In this document: positions 25,143 through 37,014 of the stretch, piece after piece
How the letters are laid out: the number at the start of each line of letters is the position of its first letter
Numbering within the stretch: the first letter of the stretch is position 1
Source of the DNA: Mytilus edulis
Lineage: Eukaryota > Mollusca > Bivalvia > Mytilida > Mytilidae
NCBI RefSeq assembly: GCF_963676685.1
Contig: NC_092347.1
Location: 88,476,592-88,540,591 of the forward strand
DNA: 64,000 bases
Direction: 5' to 3'
Program-made: the position numbers and the translations under genes
The notes under the pieces: generated by a model
Told to the model about the DNA's origin: nothing
The model's database searches: none
Seen by the model: only the letters and a program-made list of their open reading frames with translations

Positions 25143-25761
25143 AAACCGGAAGTCTAATCGGACTTAAAATTTCGTCCAATCCGGATGCCTTTTTAAATAA
25201 TCATATAAATGGATGACAAATGCGACTTTGCACTGTACCTATAGGACACAGAGGCGTGTTGATTAATTTATTTTGGAAAGAAGAGAAGCGACACACAAAA
25301 TGAGGTCTTCTGGTTTAATAGTATAGATATCTTTTTTTTAAAGTTAGCAGACGCCGGCTCACTATCCATATATATGCTTAGCTTTCAGCAACAGAAGTCG
25401 CAGGCTCGACAAAAAAAAAAAAATTAACAACTTATATGATCTACAGCAACAAAAGAAAACTGATGTATTATTAGAAGTCCATTACTTGATATTTCTTATC
25501 CCATGTTACCACTCTCTTATAAATATGACATGTATATATATCCAAAATATTAAAACATCACATAACTACATACTTCCTTAGACATTAATTTATTATTTTA
25601 CATAAAATACAATGTAATATTTTAACATATAAAAGAAATTAACAGAAAAATATAAACATGATAATGTTTTGGCTTACAATATATATATAAAATATCAGCG
25701 CTTTAATTGTTCAACAAATTTAACAAACATAAGAACTATCTTAAACAGTAAACTTTGTGTA

Positions 25762-27894
25762 TTACTCTGACACTGCTCCAACATAGTTCCGAATTGTCTC
25801 TGTACATTTTGCACAATCTTGTTTAGTGTTCCTGACAGTGGAAACCATATATGGGCTGAACTGTGTGGCTAACTCCACTTCTAACATGTGGCATCTAACT
25901 GAAAATATTCAAAATTTAAAAATTAGAGAAATATACTACAAACTTTTAAATTATCTAAGATGCTACAACCTCTTTTGTTCTAATTTGATAAAGAGTGTTT
26001 TGGGAAACCATCTTTTATACTTTTGTAATAACTAGTAAGTAAATAGAAAAAAATAAGTATTGGTTCCATGAAACTGTGTCTTGCTTGTGATTGCTTCTGA
26101 TTGATGAAGTGTTGTCTGCTTAAAACACACTGCATGTATTTAGTTCATTATCACTGGACTAGTATATATTTGTTTAGGGGCCAGCTGAAGGACGCCTCCG
26201 GGTGCGGGAATTTCTCGCTACATTGAAGACCTGTTGGTGACCCTCTGCTGTTGTTTTTTATTTGGTTGGGTTGTTGTCTCTTTGACACATTCCCCATTTC
26301 CATTCTCAATTTTATTTATTATTAAAAATCATTAAAACTCATGACAATTTAATTAAAATATATGGTATGTGCACACAATGTCTATCAATGTGGAAAGTAG
26401 GTTTATATTAAGCAGCCTGTGTTACTTGGTTGCTGTCTCATGTGACCATGTATTTACCTACCACTTGTATCAACTAGCCCATCTTTGAGTTCCTGTAGAT
26501 CTTTATTTATCTTATCTATTTCTGCCATGACACACTGATGGTTTCCTGCTGACTGAACTTTCTCTGGTCTAAAGTCTTCAAAACTGAAAATAATGTCACT
26601 ATCCATTAACTAACATCTAAACACAAATATTTGTTATAAAGCAATTATACTGTAAATTCAGAAATTATTATCATTACGATTGTTGAAGAATGGACACAAT
26701 ATGCAAATATCAGAATGCTAGTTCTCATTATTACGATACTCACATTATTTGCATTAATAAAAACGTCGGTTATTTCAGAATTTACAGTACAATGTATTTT
26801 ATTTAAAGACATTACATTTGTACATAGACGACACGTCTCTTCTAACCCTGACATCATTCATACTCATAGAACTTATAATTTTATTTACAAACAGCTTTGA
26901 ATTCAATTCAATTATTGATTTCTATTATTACATGTCTTACTGCAGTCTTCATGTAATAGGATTGGCTTACTGTCTATTATAGGTTTTTTTTTTAATTCAT
27001 ATTTAAGACACTTTATACTGTTCTCACTCAAAACTACATTTTTTTGTACCTTGTATAATTTTTTTAACATACTGGTACTGATCACTGATTGGTGAACAAA
27101 TAGTCAAATAACAATTGATTGCAATTTCAAGTTACATTGGAACCAGAATGTGTCCATAGTACATGGATGCCCCATCTGCACTATCATTTTTTATGTTCAG
27201 TGGACCGTGAAAATGGGGGGAAATCTCTAATTTGGCATTAAAATTAGAAAGATCATATCATAAGGAACATGTGTACTAAGTTTCAAGTTGATTGGACTTC
27301 TACTTGAAGATCAAAAACTATCTCGACCAAAAGCTTTAACCTGAAGCAGGACATGGACAGACGGATGAACAAACGAACAGACAGACGCACAGACCAGAAA
27401 ACATAATGCCCATAAATGAGGTTTAATAAAAATAGGATGAGTGACCAGTAATATTTCAATGAATTAAGCCTCTTGGAACTTTTACTACATGTATATGGCT
27501 ATCATCTGTTAGGATTGATTGATTGTTGGTTGCTTCCCATCCATGACATATATTTCACTTAATATATTCAGGTTGAATAAGAATTTGTGTTTATTTGAAC
27601 AAGGTATGTGTAGCATACTGTATCTACAGGCCCGTAGCCAGGAATTTCCAAGGGGAGGGGTTCGTTGGACTCATGAACTCGACTTTAACAGTCACAATTT
27701 GAACAAAACGTTGACTTTAACAGTGCTTTTTTTATTTCAAGGGGGGGGGGGGGGGGGGGGTCGGACGAATCCCCCCTGGCTACGGGTATGATCTAGTAGT
27801 ATTTGGTTCTTTTGTTTATTTTTAAGTTATTTATCCAATTGATGGGTTTGTCTTATGGTTTATAGTCTTACCCAGGATTTACAATTGTTGTCAT
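25762..27894 (-). CDS. Small three-exon gene, 93 aa coiled-coil-like protein, unrecognised
   Basis: Coding exons in transcription order: 27872-27894 (ATG at 27894-27892), 26462-26583 and 25762-25898 (TAA at 25764-25762); 282 nt in all, with phases 2 and 1 fitting exactly. All junctions are canonical GT/AG, and an upstream acceptor (TATTTTCAG) before 27914 shows that a 5' UTR exon lies further right. The protein starts MTTIVNPGFEDFRPEKVQSA, has a predicted helical heptad stretch (AEIDKINKDLQELKDGL, residues about 27-43), and ends with a Cys-bearing segment (KQDCAKCTETIRNYVGAVSE). There is no signal peptide or membrane segment. I do not recognise the family. The perfectly phased splice sites, the conserved-looking exons and a minus-strand AATAAA near 25,590 support a real gene. 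Confidence 0.75.
26175..26318 (+). repeat. Dispersed repeat family R2
   Basis: Contains GGGGCCAGCTGAAGGACGCC, GGGTGCGGGAATTTCTCGCT, ACATTGAAGACCTG and GACACATTCCCCATTTCCAT. It is the inverted partner of 19185-19335 and lies in an intron of the small minus-strand gene. Confidence 0.85.
27181..27415 (+). repeat. Dispersed repeat family R3
   Basis: Begins TTCAGTGGACCGTGAAAATG, continues with GGCATTAAAATTAGAAAGAT and GTGTACTAAGTTTCAAGTTG, and ends with repeats of an ACAGACGSACG-like unit and CAGAAAACATAATGCCC. A reverse-complement copy lies at 53420-53590. I recall near-identical sequences from several molluscs. Confidence 0.85.
27631..27786. repeat. Small element with 12 bp TIRs enclosing a 20-G run
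   Basis: CCCGTAGCCAGG (27631-27642) and its exact reverse complement (27775-27786) bracket a sequence with 20 consecutive G at 27741-27760. A small frame across it, with a Gly run, is an artefact of the repeat. Confidence 0.75.
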
Positions 27895-28176
27895 TCTTCA
27901 CAGTTTTATATCAACTGAAAATAAAAATAATTTAACACAATTATCAAAAAATATATAATACCTCCTTAAATATGTTTAATACTTTTTACAGCATGCACAA
28001 TGTACAGAACTACTATTTATATATATATATATTTTAACAGGTTTTTTTTAGCTACATTTTTTGTATGTACATCCCAATGAAATATGTGTGGGGGCCCCCT
28101 TTTTCAAATTCCTGGATCTGCATCCCATACAAATATACAAATGTATGTCTCTAGTCCTAATAATTATGACATCTTA

Positions 28177-28618
28177 GGTAGCACTCCACAGTTAGGTGTG
28201 TAGTTTCGCATTTTGGCCCCTGTGGATTTTTCAAATATGAGAGCTAGTGTGTAATATAATTCATTTTTGGATAGCTGAAGATTAAATTAGCCTTCAAAGG
28301 CGGTTTGTATTAACATCAAGATTATGTAATGTATATGTATAATATAGGCTGTTTTCTGTATGACAGTCCGTATTTGCATGTCCATACCATACATTCATGA
28401 CATTGGTCTGGCAATTATTGACTTTTATTCAAATTATTGTAATGTTTTTTTCCAACTTTTTGTCGCACGAACTTTAATTATTGTGATTAAATTTTATGAA
28501 AAAAAAATCACAGACAGTTAGGTTAATGTATTAGAAAGCCAGGAACAGGAGATGATAAAACATTTTGAGGTTCAATTTTAGTTTTATTTTTTAACTGTGG
28601 ACATGGTGGAGTGCTACC
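28177..28618. mobile_element. TA-flanked short TIR element (MITE)
   Basis: GGTAGCACTCCA and its reverse complement TGGAGTGCTACC form the ends and a TA flanks each side (28175-28176, 28619-28620); counting the flanks the inverted repeat is 15 bp and perfect. The interior of 442 bp is non-coding. The TA flanks suggest a Tc1/mariner-type MITE. Confidence 0.7.
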
Positions 28619-28621
28619 TAA

Positions 28622-31046
28622 AACATGTAAAAGGCTATTTATTTTATTGCTTTGGTGTCTTATTTAGAGTAGTCATATTACTAAAGTAGTTGTGTAACGG
28701 TTTATTTCTTCCTCTTTGATATTTTTTCTGGTGGAGAATTTCAATTTGTCAGTCAATTTTTTTCCAGACATGGTTTTTTACAGGTAGATTTTTTCAAGAG
28801 AAGTTGAATTCAATCTTATATGGATAGTATTTACAAATGTAGCAGTTAATATTTTCCGTTCCATATTTTACATAAGCTTGTGAAATACAATCCTATTGTC
28901 TAAGTGCTACAAATGTAAGTAAAAGTTCTTGCATTCTATATATATATACCTGACCATAATGATAAATGTGTCACCAAGGAAGAACAAATTTGCATAGTTC
29001 ATCAATCAAAGGGAGGTAATTATGAAACTTTTCACTTTGAAGATATTATTTTTTCCCGAATCGATTTCATAATTTTGGACACACATTACACAAAATCTTG
29101 AGGGTGAAACCATGCAAACAGAACATTATCCAATTATTGGTTTTACCAGTTGAATGAAGTGAAGTCACAAGTCTTAGGTGACTAAGGTGCGTGGATACAC
29201 CTGACTGCACCGTACATTTATTTGTTTTTTTATTCACTAATTTAGCTTATATTCAAATACACTACTTACTAGTTATTATTAGTCCATAGTTTTTGCAAAG
29301 ATTAAGTTTTTTTTTATTAACAATTCAATATTACATGTATTATAACTTCCCAGAAAAAAATTCATAGTAATGGAAAATATCCCACAATGAAATATTTTCC
29401 TTCAGAAAAAAGTCTTATCCTCGTGTGAAGTCTTTTCACTGCTTACAGTTTTCACTGTTGAATTTTTATTCAGGTGTTTACTCAAATTTTAAAAGCATGT
29501 TCTGTGGAATATTTTCAAGTATCTAGATTTTTTGTCAAGGGTTACTTCAACTTTTTTATTGTTGCCAATTACTTTGCGATTTTTGTATTTCAAATTGGAT
29601 CAATACACGGACAGGAAATGACTTTAAAGTCCGGACATTAGCATTTTCTAAAGTTGTGATTCTGGTGATCCCTTGAATAATAAAAAAGTTAATAAAATAC
29701 TTTTCAGGACTAAAAATAACTAGTTAATAGTTTTAGGTTAGTGTTTCATGTGCTGAAAATTGTTACATTGTGATTTATTTCAGATTTGCACTGGGTTTCT
29801 TTAAAGGACATTATTTAATTTTAAATAAAATGCAGTTTTCAAAATTTGGGATTAAATGTAAATATTTAAGACTGTTTTTAGTTCTATGTACATGATGTAA
29901 AAAGGAAGTATAAGAATTGTCAAAAGAATATTAAATAAAATGGATTTTGAACAACCATTTTCATAAGAACCATGATAATTTTAATTTTGCTGAACAGGTA
30001 AATTTAATTTAATTAGTTCTTACTTCTTTAATAGCGACTATGAATATGTCATACATTAATATTTGTCATGTTGTAGTGTTGTTGTTGTTCCAAATATAGA
30101 AACCGAAAAACACGCCACAATGTAGGCGTATGCAATGGAAACCAAAGAAATGTGGTTGATAAACATATGACACGACAATACATCATCTGTAACATTTTTT
30201 TCCGCGGGTTGATATTTCATTTGGATAGAATTTTGCTTTACACTTGCAAAGTACAAGTGAGTTGTTTACTAGAGTGAAATATTTACACGCGAGACTTGAA
30301 TATTGGATATCACACAGGTACCCGTAAAATTTTGATGTCATAAAACAAAATATCTGACGCCACAATGGAAAAGTGATTGTTGTTGACGTCAAAAGTTCAA
30401 GCTGCCGGGTCAGCTGGGATTAGCGATATAAAGGTGTATCCAGTGTCAACAGCGACACCTACAGAATCGAGAATACACTTGCACTAAAATCAAATTAAGC
30501 ATTTGACAAACTGAATCATGTAATTTTCAAAATTTCTTTTTGATACCAATTGTATGTTAATTTACAAAGTTCATACACACTCTTGAACTTTTATATCTTC
30601 TAGCAGTTCTGCCAAGTCAGTCTGATAATTTTTTGAGAAGACATCTTATTCATAAATCTGTAGACTTTCAACATATATAGATGATGTCGTTATAAAATGT
30701 TTAAAACTCAAGTAATTAAATAAACCTGAAGTGGCCAAAGTCGAGGGGGTCAAGGCAGCTTAGTGTTTGAACAACTTCTGATCAATGTTTTTAAAAGATA
30801 TTTCCCCGCCATGCGTCAATTGGACTATATCCATTTTTTAATAGGGGTGGAAAATTGATATAAAAAGGTGACAATTAATTTAATATGGTAGTTAACTTTC
30901 ATTTATAGTTAAAATAATATGGTTTAGTTTAAAAATTATTACAAAATAATTGATTGAATAAGAAACTGCACGGCTGAGTATATTGTCACACTATCTTTTA
31001 AAATAAACACCCCTTCCTTATGGACTAATCATTACTTCCGATTTAG
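28622..31046. other. AT-rich stretch without a recognised gene
   Basis: No convincing exon, RNA gene or element found. It would have to hold the 5' UTR exon(s) and promoter of the small minus-strand gene if they lie within a few kb. The less AT-rich patch at about 30,030-30,480 is the most promoter-like part, but this is a guess. Confidence 0.4.
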
Positions 31047-31223
31047 AACTTGCATGCTGCTGATGATGTGAAGTTGAAAATCTCTGAAAAGTTGACCGTA
31101 GATAGCTCAGTTATTTTAAAAGATATCAAGTTCAAAGCAGACAGAACTAGTACGGAAATTATTCTACTTATTCTTAACGTGTTTAGACATTTGAAACATT
31201 TTGTAAACTGCTTTGAGGATTGA
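31047..31223 (+). other. Possible isolated exon or relic, 58 codons
   Basis: After an acceptor-like GATTTAG the frame AADDVKLKISEKLTVDSSVI and onward stays open for 58 codons to TGA at 31221-31223, ending NVFRHLKHFVNCFED. I do not recognise it, and no matching donor or neighbouring exon was found. It may be a retrotransposed or decayed exon, or chance. Confidence 0.2.
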
Positions 31224-31526
31224 AACTTGCGTGTGATCACAGTGCCAGAGGCGCTTGAAGAACGACCCCCTTTTAGTAGTTTGAAACATATCCTTATTTT
31301 AAAACCCAACCCAAAAGTTTTTACCTACCCTGTTTAGTGGGGTTTTTTCCAGCACATCAGCCACATGACAGTAAACACACACATACTATTTTGTTTGAAC
31401 TCAAAAGACAGGACCACTTAGGAAATTTGAAATAATTTTGTTATCTGCTAGCTTGCCTTCATTAGTTTATAGTATGGACTATTTTCCAATTAAATCATAC
31501 AGATAAGGACATGTTATCATACATGT

Positions 31527-31665
31527 AGGCAGATCCAAAAAGGGGGGGGGGCTTTTCCTCGGGGAAAACTTTGGTTAATTATATAGGAAATGACTGGAGC
31601 TGGCCCCCCTTTAGATCACCCCCCCCCCCCCCCCCCCTTTCATGAAAAGTTCTGGATCCACCACT
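31527..31665. repeat. Small palindromic G/C-run element
   Basis: GGCAGATCCAAAAAGGGGGG at the left and a C-run of 19 (31619-31637) followed by TTTCATGAAAAGTTCTGGAT and CCACC at the right are roughly reverse-complementary. Related ends occur at about 990-1050, 28085-28135 and 61395-61600. Confidence 0.6.
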
Positions 31666-33092
31666 GGTATTTAATCAGTAAAGACATGTTCATCTGTTAA
31701 GGATAATTAATCCATCAGTGGCATCACATTGCAAGTTGGTTTTCTATCCCTGTAAGGCGTCAACATGGTCAAGGCAATAAGTAACAGCCTTATCAAACAT
31801 CATAATTATTTTGACTATAGGCTATCCAGAAATTTCGATTTTTACTCTTTGGAAGCTTTGATGACTATAGACATGATAGACATCTGTTATTAAAAACTAT
31901 TGGATATCCAATGATTTTTAAACTTCCAGAGGAATCTGTCAAGGATGTCCTTTATCTTCTTTTCTTTTCCCTTTTTTTGCAGGTAAAATTATGGCTGAGC
32001 TATTATGAAGTAAATACATTCAGTGTTCTTCCCATATTTATTTTAAGTCTTTGTTAAACTTGCATTTTTCAAAAAATTATGCAGAATTTATTTTTGTTTT
32101 AAATAAGGTAATACTTTGCATGAGTAAAGTTTTTTCCTGTCTAGTACTACAGTAAAAGTTTCACATAACATTTCGTTTCGTATACATTTTTGTCAGATAA
32201 GAATCGTTACCAGAAATCTAACCAATTAAAATTTCACCTTTTTTTTTCCTGTTTTCAAGCATTAGTATTAGTAATCATGTCACCTCAGTTTCCAGACACA
32301 GAATTTGAATTTGAAGGAAAACACCCCCCTCTACGGCTCCAGAAAATAATCAGCTAATTGGGTTTAAATTTTGAAGTTCCAATTTGGGCTCAAACTGCAA
32401 CTTAAAACATGACAATGAATAGCCTTAGGTTGAGGTTAGGTTCAGTAGCAACCATAGACTAAAAAACATTATTTTATTAAATTAATTCACTATGAACAGT
32501 TCACTATGTATAATTTAGTTTTGTTAACTTGGGGGTTTCTATTAAGTATTATTAACATGTCCGATTCATTTAAATATTTGGCAGGAAAAATTACCTGTTT
32601 TCAAACTGTACACATTTAAGTCAGGGGTACTACTTGTACAAGTAATTAATTTTTATTTTCTTGTACAAGTAAACAAAATATACTTAAACTTATAAATATA
32701 AGTTAGTAATGTTTGAATAATCTCCCTTTAATTTTCTAAAAAATTTACATGTACATGTATAAGTCATACATGTATGTGACAGAGTTGCCAAGCCACGACT
32801 GGAGATTTTTTATCGACGTATGCAATTTTTTTGTGTGTGTTTAAACTGCATATCTTCTTTTTTTTGGGTTAAAAGAACAATAATTCCATACCTTTAAACA
32901 CCTGCATATCCATTTTTACTTCATAAAAATAAAAGATAAGGGGTTTTCAAATATTTATTCATTAAGTATAATTCAAGATAAAGTGATCAGCCATCAATTC
33001 AGTGTTCTCCCCAGAAAGGTATTTTTTTTCAATGTAATTTGTCGCGTCGTGGCAATGCTCTATTTCCATTATGATATATGCGTTATTGTTTA

Positions 33093-33556
33093 GGCCAAAT
33101 AAAAATATATGTGTGGTTCCAGTAACCCGACCGACCCTAGTTAAAACCCCCGACCCTAGAACTTTTTTTTTCATTTCTGAAAAATAAATTTTCAAACGAT
33201 CAAATTTTAGGATTGTGAATTAAAATAATTAAATTCATAGATTTCTGTAATCTGAATTTCCATCACAAGCATAGGTCTGTTATGGCTAAAATGCAACAAT
33301 TCATAACAGAATGCAACAAAATTAACTAAAAACGTATCATGACTGTTTATTTTACAACCAAACACATGTAAAAATGGTGGACTTCTGGTTGGGGCGTGTA
33401 TAATACCGGAAACAATATCGGTAAACACAGGATTTTTTTTACGGATTTTGACATTCAAAAATAAAAATAAAAAAAAAATTAAAAAAATTTGCCAACCTAC
33501 CGACCCTATTTTTTAAAAGTATGTAACTGGAACCACACATATATTTTTATTTGGCC
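33093..33556. mobile_element. PIF/Harbinger-like MITE, TTA target duplication
   Basis: The ends GGCCAAATAAAAATATATGT plus GTGGTTCCAGT are near-perfect inverted repeats of about 30 bp, flanked by TTA at 33090-33092 and 33557-33559. A TWA duplication and GG...CC ends fit PIF/Harbinger. Subterminal CCGACCCTA-like repeats lie at both ends. The interior is non-coding. Confidence 0.78.
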
Positions 33557-33754
33557 TTATTACAAAATGTATTATATTTTTTGTATGCTAAAGGTTTTAT
33601 TCGGTGAATAAAATATTCTTTTCAACCCTATTCTTTGTGTCAATATTGTTGAATTCATGACTGAGAATACAATTAAACTATAACCATGATAATAGTATTC
33701 TCAGTTTATGTTTTCTGTATTCATTTATAGGTCCAGAATTATTTTTTCCTCTTG

Positions 33755-33835
33755 GGCCAAATAAAAATATATGTGTGGTTCCAGTTACCCTACCTACCCA
33801 GTTAAAAAAAAATCTTTATCATGTCTATGAAATAT
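33755..33835 (+). repeat. Solo terminus of the same Harbinger-like family
   Basis: Repeats GGCCAAATAAAAATATATGT and GTGGTTCCAGTTACC, then CTACCTACCC, matching the left end of 33093-33556. No matching right end was identified, so it is a truncated copy. Confidence 0.7.
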
Positions 33836-34683
33836 ATTGATTCATGGCAGAGACATGTATACCGTGTCTATATGTCTCTGTTCATAGTATTCAATGAATC
33901 AGTCCCAGTTGTTTCTTTTTATCAAAATGATATATATTCTTAACAAAATTATCTAACAAAAAGCCTGTTAATGCTTAGTTTTCTCTTTAGGTATCATTGT
34001 TTTCTGTCTACTGTGCCATTTGTGCAAATGTAGTATGTATGTATGTTCTGTATCTCCCTCCTTTAGTAGGAGCACCACCATGGGTTATGGTGTAAAAAGG
34101 AAAACATTTAACACACTGTATCGATACAGATTTAATGTGAGCATTTGCCTATCCAGTTTCCCAGTCTGGCCGTGACGGGTCTTACTACCAGAAAGTTAAC
34201 CTTACTTAGGCTTACCCAAAACAATACAATGTAATAAAGCATACAAACACACCACAACCACTCACCTGACTCGCTCATCCTCAAAAATATAAAAAATGAA
34301 TGCATAATATGAAAAAACATTATATACAAAATAAAGGATAAGGTCACCCCGGATGCCGCACAAATGCCTAGACAACGAACGGGAAACCGGAGAGGACATA
34401 CTTGGAATCCAAACCGATACCGCTAAATGCCCAGCTGTATTCCTGGTAGAGGAAAGCCAAAAATCCTATGATAAAGGATCTCGGAAAGAAACTACCGATC
34501 CATTAGGGGGACAGCTAAAACCCTCAGACATCAGATAGATTGGTCTGATAGTTTCCCACATGGAAACTACTAATGGATCCCATCTGACTACATGTCTCAA
34601 ACAAACCTGAAAATATCTGCAGAAACCTTTATCAACAAAAAAATATAATCCAAATCATAAAATATACAATGTACATGATGTAA

Positions 34684-35831
34684 GGCCAAAATAAATAAAT
34701 AGTGTGTTTCCTATTTCAGCCCGAAAAAAATTAGGTAGGGTAGGTAGGTAAAACATTTTATTTTATGAAAACTTTTTATTTTTTTCTATCGATGACAGCA
34801 GAAAAAAATCATTTGATGTGCCTGCATGCTTCTTTGATAATAGTACTCAAATCTACAGCTTTTTTAACTTTCTGTTTTCTGTCCCACAGGGTATACATGT
34901 GGGAACAGATTCCTACCCCTTTTTTTAGTAGTAAAAACACTGCAAATTGATGCTAAAGCAGCGACTTATTATGATTGTTCGAGGGGTAGTACTCTTGCAC
35001 CCTCTTTATTTAATGAACAGATGTGTTTTGATGTTTGACCTGTTGACAGAATTTAATCTTGAAGAGTGGGGTTCTGACAATATTGTTAAAATTTAGGTTT
35101 TGAGAAAAGTGAGAATCTTTCTTATTAAATTTATGGAAAAAAATTGTAGATATTTTAATAGGACATGATTTTTTCCCTTCTCTTTCTTCTTCTTTTCCTT
35201 ATAAACTGTTGTGGGACCAGCCTGAGAAAATTTAAAAGAATAAAAAGTAGACATGGTGCAGGGGCAGATTCATTTATAAATGAACATGAATCATACACCA
35301 TGTCTGCCTACTGGAGAAAGCTTTCTATTTCTTTTTACACATTGTCTGCCCCTTGTCGTCAATTTTTAGTATTTCCTATCTATTTGTATTACTAATACTA
35401 ACGTATTTGACGCTGACACGACTATTGCAGTGTGCAGTTTACTATCCATATCTGTATTTGAAAAATCCTAGGATTTTTACCGAGTTACTGTGGATTTTAA
35501 CAGTAAATTGAACTCATTTTACTATTAAATATTTTGCAACCATGTGATTACATTTTGCATATTGGACAGCTAATATGCTGCACAGTTGTTCAAAGCCATG
35601 CTTGTTTATTTTAAATCTTGGTTCTTGAAACGCTTGACTTATCTGTATTGGTCATTGCTATCAAACGTTTTGAAGATCTGTAGTTTTCTAAACGAAGAGT
35701 CGGATCCGGACAGACCGAAAAATCCGGATTTTTGATATTTTTTTATTTTTGTCAATAAAATGTTTAGGGTCGGCGTCAGAAACGGAGGTAGGGTCGGGAA
35801 ACCGGAAACACACTATTTATTTATTTTGGCC
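34684..35831. mobile_element. Second Harbinger-like element, TAA target duplication
   Basis: GGCCAAAATAAATAAATAGT plus GTGTTTCC at the left matches the reverse complement of the right end, with TAA at 34681-34683 and 35832-35834. GGTAGGGTAGGTAGG and GGTAGGGTCGGG repeats lie just inside the ends. The 1148 bp interior has only a short hydrophobic frame (35165-35395) that I do not recognise, so it is probably non-autonomous. Confidence 0.75.
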
Positions 35832-35936
35832 TAAGGATAATAATATTTATCCACGAAATCTTTTCACTCTCGATTTACAAAAAGTGATGGGAAGAGAAAG
35901 AAAGTAATACTACTGTAATATTTTGCAGACCACATG

Positions 35937-36759
35937 CATACCTGTCAACTCACCCGTTTTTTGCGGGTGACACCCGTTATTTTCACCTCTCACCCGGGAG
36001 TTTTTCTTTACCCGGCGGGTCCCGGGAATTTCTAACATTACCCGTTTCACCCGGATTTCTGACCGGAATTGTTTCCGGTATTTAGAAGTAATACGACCTT
36101 CGGTTTTATCGGTCTTTTTCAATGTAACCAAAAGTCAAAATGTAGGACTGTTTACCTGAGCTACGTAACGATATGAAGAGACAACACAGCTACAAGATGA
36201 GTTCAGTGACTATCAGTTGACCCCATTAGATGAACTTCCACTTTGCACTTCCTCTGAAACTGACATTGGTACATTTTGGGGAGAAATGTCCAAGTTGCAT
36301 GACATTTTTCTTAACAAGCCAAGATTTTTTGTTTTGTCAAAACTTGCTAAAACATTACTGGTTTTGCCAAACAGCAATGCAGACAGTGAGAGGGCATTTT
36401 CTTTAGTAAAGAAAATAGCTACAGAGTTTAGGGCTGATCTTAATAAGGATACACTGTGTGCTCTTCTTTCTTGTAAAATGAATACACATTTGCATTGCTA
36501 TGAACTGAAACCAAGTGCAGTTCTTTTAAAGAATGCCAAGTCTGCTACTATGGAATATAACAATAGTCTGAAATAAACTTGTATACATGTTCTAACTGTT
36601 TCATATACATATTGACTATATTGACTATATAAATTATATGTAAACATATTTTTGTTCTTCAATTGAGCCCGCAAAATGTCGTACGCGTTATGACCTGAGA
36701 TTTTTTTTCTCAATGCAGGTCATGACCTGACTTTTCATTTTCAGAGGTTGACAGGTATG
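35937..36759. mobile_element. hAT element, internally deleted, with transposase C-terminal remnant
   Basis: CATACCTGTCAACTCACCCG at the left and GAGGTTGACAGGTATG at the right are inverted ends, and the 7 bp CCACATG is repeated at 35930-35936 and 36760-36766. The left subterminal region is full of ACCCG / CGGGT units. The interior holds the end of a hAT transposase. At 823 bp the copy has lost most of a normal hAT element. Confidence 0.8.
36169..36576 (+). pseudogene. hAT transposase C-terminal dimerisation domain, truncated
   Basis: An open frame of 135 codons starts after a TAA at 36166-36168 and ends with TAA at 36574-36576. It carries the hAT C-terminal dimerisation signature: FFVLSKLAKTLLVLPNSNAD followed by SERAFSLVKKI, and a downstream LSCKMN. 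The zinc finger, DDE catalytic core and helical insertion are absent, so it cannot act as a transposase. It lies within the element 35937-36759. Confidence 0.85.
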
Positions 36760-37014
36760 CCACATGGTATTAATCATGTCACAAGTGACAGCTTGGGGTA
36801 TTCCTATCCAAACAGTTATCCCCCAAAGGGCAATAAACACCTATTTGATCACTCTTAACTCTTTCACCGATTGCTGCCCAGACAGAAGCTACTCTGAGAC
36901 AATGGCTTCCCTGGCTACTATTACTCAAGTGGGAGATCTTCATAATAAATGTCAATAAAAACTTGTTTGTTGTAGTTATTTGTGTATTTATTTCATTCAC
37001 TAACACCATGTTCA

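Noticed and set aside
27519-27791. 90-codon frame with a Gly-rich tail
   Set aside because: It runs through the 20-G run of the small TIR element and is a repeat artefact.
32962-33458. Two minus-strand frames of 77 and 83 codons
   Set aside because: They overlap the Harbinger-like MITE at 33093-33556 and match no family.
34353-34538. 61-codon plus-strand frame, less AT-rich than its surroundings
   Set aside because: No domain, splice context or homologue recognised; could be retroelement debris, too weak to list as a gene.
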